This document shows, piece after piece, positions 5,546-5,880 of a stretch of 5,880 bases of DNA. A program made the translations under genes and the position numbers. Position 1 is the stretch's first letter. Every line of letters begins with the position of its first letter. The notes beneath the pieces were generated by a model, which was not told the origin of the DNA, made no database searches, and saw nothing but the letters and a program-made list of their open reading frames with translations. This DNA is from Paracoccaceae bacterium. GTDB taxonomy: Bacteria > Pseudomonadota > Alphaproteobacteria > Rhodobacterales > Rhodobacteraceae. Location of the stretch: the NCBI GenBank assembly GCA_003512825.1, contig DOOI01000217.1:4319-10198 (forward strand), given 5' to 3'.

Positions 5546-5880
5546 TGTCCTTTCCTTATTCTTAAGTAGCGCGGCGCTTCCAGCGTTCAGCCATGAATTG
5601 TGGCTTGAACCTGAGAAATGGCAAGTGCCTGTTGGCACTGAAATACGCGCGCATATTCGAAATGGCGAGAAGTTGAAGGGGCTTGATCTGGCTTGGTTCG
5701 AGAACCGGATTGACCGCTTGGAGCGCCATGATGGGGGCGGCGTGACGGCGATCACGGGGCGGATGGGCGATGTGCCCGCCGTCATAACGCCAGCGGCAGA
5801 GGGGCTCAATGTGCTGGTTTATCAATCGCCGCCCTCGACGCTGAAATATGACAGTTGGGAGAAATTCGAAGGATTTGCCC
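5535..5880 (+). CDS. DUF4198-type secreted protein, N-terminal part (3' end outside window)
   Basis: From ATG 5535 the frame is open to the window edge (115 codons). It starts with a clear signal peptide, MKYIVLSLFLSSAALPAFS, predicted cleavage before HELWLEPEKWQVPVGTEI. The mature start H-E-L-W-L-E-P is typical of DUF4198 proteins, periplasmic proteins often grouped with nickel/cobalt uptake genes; a Tyr/Trp-rich stretch VLVYQSPPSTLKYDSWEKF follows near the window end. The start is uncertain: ATG 5535 has no ribosome-binding site, and ATG 5508 in the same frame (adds MNAALTLAN) has AAAGG (5492-5496) 11 bases upstream. Either way its 5' end overlaps the divergent hupE-like gene, by 11 or 38 bases, so its promoter must lie inside that gene. 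A shared role with the HupE-like protein in metal handling is inferred from proximity and family. Confidence 0.75.
   Translation, partial: MKYIVLSLFLSSAALPAFSHELWLEPEKWQVPVGTEIRAHIRNGEKLKGLDLAWFENRIDRLERHDGGGVTAITGRMGDVPAVITPAAEGLNVLVYQSPPSTLKYDSWEKFEGFA

Noticed and set aside
5546..5809. 88-codon upstream extension of the hupE-like gene
   Set aside because: It is antisense to the DUF4198-type gene, would bury the signal peptide inside the protein, and the ATG at 5545 has AAGGA at good spacing.

Overview
The window looks like the chromosome of an alphaproteobacterium, most likely a Rhodobacterales (Roseobacter-group) species. The grounds are the rpsB-tsf pair, the style of the glutaryl-CoA dehydrogenase and LuxR-type proteins, and GC-rich coding sequence with AT-rich intergenic regions. 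This placement is my inference from protein style, not a database match.

Layout. Bases 2-433 (+) are the 3' third of gcdH, closed by a clear intrinsic terminator at 449-474. Bases 620-1378 (+) encode an intact LuxR-type regulator with an autoinducer-binding-like domain and a GerE helix-turn-helix. The AT-rich stretch 1379-1676 holds a structured RNA element (RNA A). Bases 1677-2062 (+) are a second LuxR gene, a paralogue of the first, broken by an internal deletion of about 376 nt. A terminator-like hairpin follows, then a second structured RNA (RNA B, about 2163-2379). The minus strand then carries tsf (2493-3368), rpsB (3457-4224) and a HupE/UreJ-family membrane protein gene (4406-5545). 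A DUF4198-type secreted protein gene starts on the plus strand at 5535 and runs off the window; its 5' end overlaps the 5' end of the hupE-like gene.

Main result. RNA A and RNA B are homologous. Their unpaired segments are conserved (GUGAGUG and the octaloop UAUUGGUC), while the stems around them differ by compensating base changes and keep identical lengths (a 6-bp stem plus 4-bp stem hairpin with a 21-nt interior, and a 13-position hairpin with an 8-nt loop). Each RNA lies 117-141 nt downstream of a LuxR gene on the same strand, so the region reads as a tandemly duplicated cassette, luxR - RNA A - luxR2 remnant - RNA B. I do not recognise the RNA as any known family. The wobble pairs in RNA B are G-U only when read on the plus strand, which fixes its direction.

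How the parts may work together. rpsB and tsf supply ribosomal protein S2 and elongation factor Ts and are unrelated to the accessory region next to them. The LuxR regulator lacks the key acyl-homoserine-lactone-binding Asp and has no luxI partner here, so it is probably a solo regulator; the RNAs are candidates for its regulatory output or for a cofactor system. The HupE-like and DUF4198-like proteins are plausibly both involved in metal (nickel/cobalt) handling at the envelope.
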